This document shows positions 60,673-64,000 of a DNA stretch of 64,000 nucleotides, in pieces. How positions within the stretch are numbered: the first letter of the stretch is position 1; every line of letters begins with the position of its first letter. The translations under genes and the position numbers were made by a program. The stretch comes from Toxonevra muliebris. Its lineage: Eukaryota; Arthropoda; Insecta; Diptera; Pallopteridae. Location: NCBI GenBank assembly GCA_963691655.1, contig OY829328.1, forward strand, positions 89,718,400-89,782,399. The letters run 5' to 3'. Under the pieces are notes generated by a model. It did no database searches and had not been told where the DNA came from. It worked only from the letters and a program-made list of their open reading frames with translations.

Positions 60673-63600
60673 TGCCAGAAAATGATATACCCTATATTCT
60701 TTATAAGCTTTATGTGTGAAGCATAATAAAGCGAAATATAAAAGGAAATGCAGAGACTAAAATATGCAAATAGTTTCAGAAAACAAAGTAACTTCAAAAG
60801 TCCTAAAAAAATTAAAAATATATTAATTTCGTCAACTTTAAATGCAGAAACTTTTGTTTATGAAAATGTGAGAAAAAAAAAACTAAATAAAAATATACTG
60901 CGTTTTTAATACGATTTGTGAAAAAATAATTGTGGAACAGAGTAAAATAAATAACAAAAAAAAAAAAAAAACATTTTTATATGTATCGATAAAGATTTGT
61001 TCACACCAAGTATGCACTGCACACATCGATTCATTGTTTTTAAATCTACCTAACGCGCGTAAAAACTTTCACGTACTTAAATCTTAAGCAAAATTAAAAG
61101 ATAAATATGAAAAGCATTCAAAAAAACAAAGAAATTAAAATTAAAAATGTTTGTTGTATTTGCATTATGAAAGCCACAAGGAAAAATGATGAAAATTTTG
61201 TTGTACTTTTACACAATTTGAAAGCCTCGGTAAAAGAAAACTTGAGATATAAACATTTTTATCAGTATTTATATACTCATTAAAACTTCAAGTAAATACA
61301 AAAAATAAAAAATAAATAAACACAAGAAGTTGAAAACCAAGTTGAATTTTCTGTAAATATAACCCAATTAGTGCAAAAGTATTTATTATATTTGGTAGAT
61401 AATGGTACTTGAAAGTATAAAGTGTTGCAATGCGCTTCAGAACCGTAAAAGGAAATAAAAATTATTTAAATTTTCACAAAAAAAATGAAAAGGTAGATTG
61501 CCATTGATTCTCTTTAGCTTTTCACATTATTTTCTATGTTCCAAATTTTAAAATAAGTACTATGTATCTATAAGGTATACCCACACAATGACGTTATTAT
61601 TTCATACATTATCCAAATAAAAAAAAAATAAAAACCTATACAAAAAGTAGAAACCCCAATACTATTTAAGTATTTACAGTACCCTCTTTACCTCCATTCC
61701 ACTTACCAGCTTCGAGAACTTGATGTCTTTTTTTACTGCTTCTATCTACGGTATTTACCCTATCATAATATTGTATAATGTTACCAATTTTGTGCTGTCT
61801 CTGTTCCCCTGCTGCTCTTGCTCCTGCGCTCTTCTTCAGCTGGCACATTTTTACATTTTGACGTACGCTCATTTATCATTCATTCCGCTCATTTAGCTTC
61901 AGTTCGTTCTGTTCACTTCCCGCATTACCCTTCGACGAGCGTCCTGAGAAATCCTGTGCAACCTTACGTTAAAGTTCAACACCAGCACACGTTAAACGTT
62001 AACGTGAGGTTGTTCCGTTGTGTTACGCACGCAATAAAGCTTAACGAAAAACGAAAGAAAAAAAAACAACAACAGAAACAAAATGAAAAAACGTAAACGT
62101 AAAAGAAATGTGTACGTCAAAGGTTGCGTATCCACATTTAAGCCCTAGAAGAAGACAAACGTTGGTTGCGACGAAGCTGAACTGTAGAAGAGGTGAATAA
62201 AGCAGTACACCAAACAAAATGAAACACAAAGCAAACGTAAATCAAACAATACGAACATTTTGCACAATTCCCTTGGTTTCGTTTTTAAGCGGCCGGAGAA
62301 GGAAGGCGAGCAGAAAGTGGGTTAAATATTTTGTGTGTCAAAATAAAAGGTAGAAATTTAAAAATTATGCAGAGAAATATGAGCGCGTCATTAAAGCATA
62401 GAATAGCTATAATTCGCTACATTTATTTTTTCATTGTATCACTTTTAGTTAGCTTAAACAAAAACAAAACTAATGGCTGTGACGTGGTTTTGCTTATTAA
62501 TTTACCAAGGTTCGTTGGAAAATAAATGGAGCTTCAAAAAAAGTGAAAGGATAGCTTAAATATATACCTTTATATTGAGTTTGGTTTGACAATGAAAGAA
62601 TTGTGTCTACCTTATTTATAGTCAACGAACAGCTGTGAAGTATCTGAATTTTTCAACGAGTTGCAGTAACTACTTTGCTTAAGAGATTTATTTGGCAGCG
62701 AATAACTGCAACCTTCTTTGCTAAAAGTAAATTTGCTGGCAATTTAATTAACGCCAACGCGTAGCTGCATTTATATCGGCTAATGACTGCAACCAACCAC
62801 ATTGGAGGCAACCAGTAATCGCATTTTAATTGGTTTGCCCGACACACACTAGTTTATCTAGTGACTAGTGATCATGGATCAATATTTCTTCCATTTCCGT
62901 TGTAATTTGGTAGATAATGCCCTTCATGCTGACTGTAAAGCAACAGAATATTTAAGTAGAAAATCAAGCATTATTATTGACACTTCTTACGTTTTCCTCA
63001 TTTTGTAAAAAAAAAATTCCTCACCAACTGCCTACTTACTTATATAAGTGCTCATACCTAGCATAACTTCTTCCATTCATTCTGCAAAAAAAAAAAAAAT
63101 ACAAAAAATAATAAAAATGATTTCTTCTCCGTTTTTTGAAGCGCGCCGATGTAGGTTTGAGGGTTAAAAGGAATAATAACGTGCAAATGAGTTTAAGCAT
63201 TTATTAGGTTATTATGATGATAAAAGAAAACGAAGAGGAACTGGGGGGGGAAAAGTGAAATGTTAAACGCTAAACATACATACGTAATGATTGAGTGTGT
63301 GTGAGAGGAGCGGAGCGAAAAGAGCAAATAAGTAAGCTCAGTTGAGGGTTAAACAGCACTAGCACTTTTTTTTGTCGTTTTCTACTCAATCAAATGCTGT
63401 TGGCAACCTTGTTTATTTTTACAAAGGATTAATGCCGTTTATTGTTATTATATAATGAACGTTGAACGACGACTACGACGATGATGATGACGCTGTGATT
63501 TGCATAATTTATTTATTTTTTATTTACATTTTTTCGTTGCCAAAAATTTGTTGATGTTTCTATGATATGAAGGTAAAAGCAGGGAATATCCACTTTTGCT

Positions 63601-64000
63601 TGTTGTTTCTACTTTGTTTGCATGCATGTATGTATATCTATGTGTCAGTGTATGTATACAATGGCGTATTTGTGTATGTGTATGTCACTGTTTGCAGGTG
63701 GGTGTATTTTTCTGTGTATTTTTTTTTTCTACCGAACGTGCAAAAGTTTTAAATTGTATTTTTAATTCGATATGACAGCAAACTCATACATATAAAAACA
63801 CTCACATACTTACAAATATGAATATATGCCTACAAAGGAGTGTTGTTCGGCTTTTCCTTATAAAACACAGTTAATTTGCTAATGTATGCACGCATGTTCA
63901 TATGTGTCTATGCGTGTATGTGTGTGGCCTTGTTACTTTCTTATCATCATTATATTTGACGCCATTTTTAAATGACTACCGTCATTTTGTTGTTGTTACT
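60673..64000. other. Non-coding stretch
   Basis: No gene recognised. A-runs lie at 60957-60972 and 63087-63099. ACGTAA/TTACGT-type words cluster again at 61860-62240 (ACGTTAAACGTTAACGTGAGG at about 61989-62009, CGTAAACGTAAAAG at 62091-62104). A GAC/GAT trinucleotide tract lies at 63468-63491, and a G-run at 63243-63250. TGTATGTGTATG-type repeats occur near the right end (63640-63690, 63915-63925). Confidence 0.5.

Overview
This 64 kb window looks like non-coding DNA from the nuclear genome of a higher fly. It is AT-rich throughout. It carries long poly-A/poly-T runs, CA/GT and CT microsatellites, TATG-type tetranucleotide tracts, and many GTTGTTGTT/CAGCAG runs. There are no convincing host protein-coding exons, no rRNA or intact tRNA gene, no operon structure and no CRISPR array. 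Degenerate tRNA-derived SINE copies resemble, from memory, a family common in tephritid fruit flies (Bactrocera/Ceratitis type), so Tephritidae is my best guess. That placement is an inference and has not been searched.

The most informative signals are two zero-length exon sites on the + strand, with splice junctions at 21090/21091 and 43502/43503. In each, a pyrimidine-rich 3' splice site ending in YAG abuts a good 5' splice site (GTGAGT or GTAAGC). This is the layout of the recursive-splicing 'ratchet points' known from very long Drosophila introns. They lie 22.4 kb apart on the same strand. Most or all of the window may therefore be the inside of one very long intron of a gene transcribed left to right, whose exons lie outside the window. 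Weaker candidates of the same kind occur at 29216/29217 and 33227/33228.

The rest is a graveyard of old insertions. From left to right they are: a 24-bp tandem duplication (4957-5012); a decayed SINE (5171-5375); a scrap of non-LTR retrotransposon reverse transcriptase with one frameshift (6662-6830); a possible SINE head (11485-11600); a clearer SINE (12178-12440); two short inverted-repeat elements, about 480 bp at 16221-16702 and about 650 bp at 18136-18783 (the latter with an imperfect 8-bp flanking repeat); two clusters of TGATCCTCATCTGAT-like repeats in opposite orientation (25688-25850 and 26838-27180), the right one containing an imperfect palindrome; a truncated pseudogene of ribosomal protein eL37 (49523-49699); and a Tc1-like DNA transposon with both ends and a TA target duplication (59153-60670), whose minus-strand transposase is ruined by stops and frameshifts.

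The interval 53.0-57.4 kb, and again 61.8-62.3 kb, is conspicuously rich in ACGTAA/TTACGT words, including the triple run at 55206-55221. These match bZIP-type binding half-sites and could mark a regulatory block or an eroded repeat. Several CT tracts are potential GAGA-factor sites. None of these regulatory readings is proven by the sequence alone.
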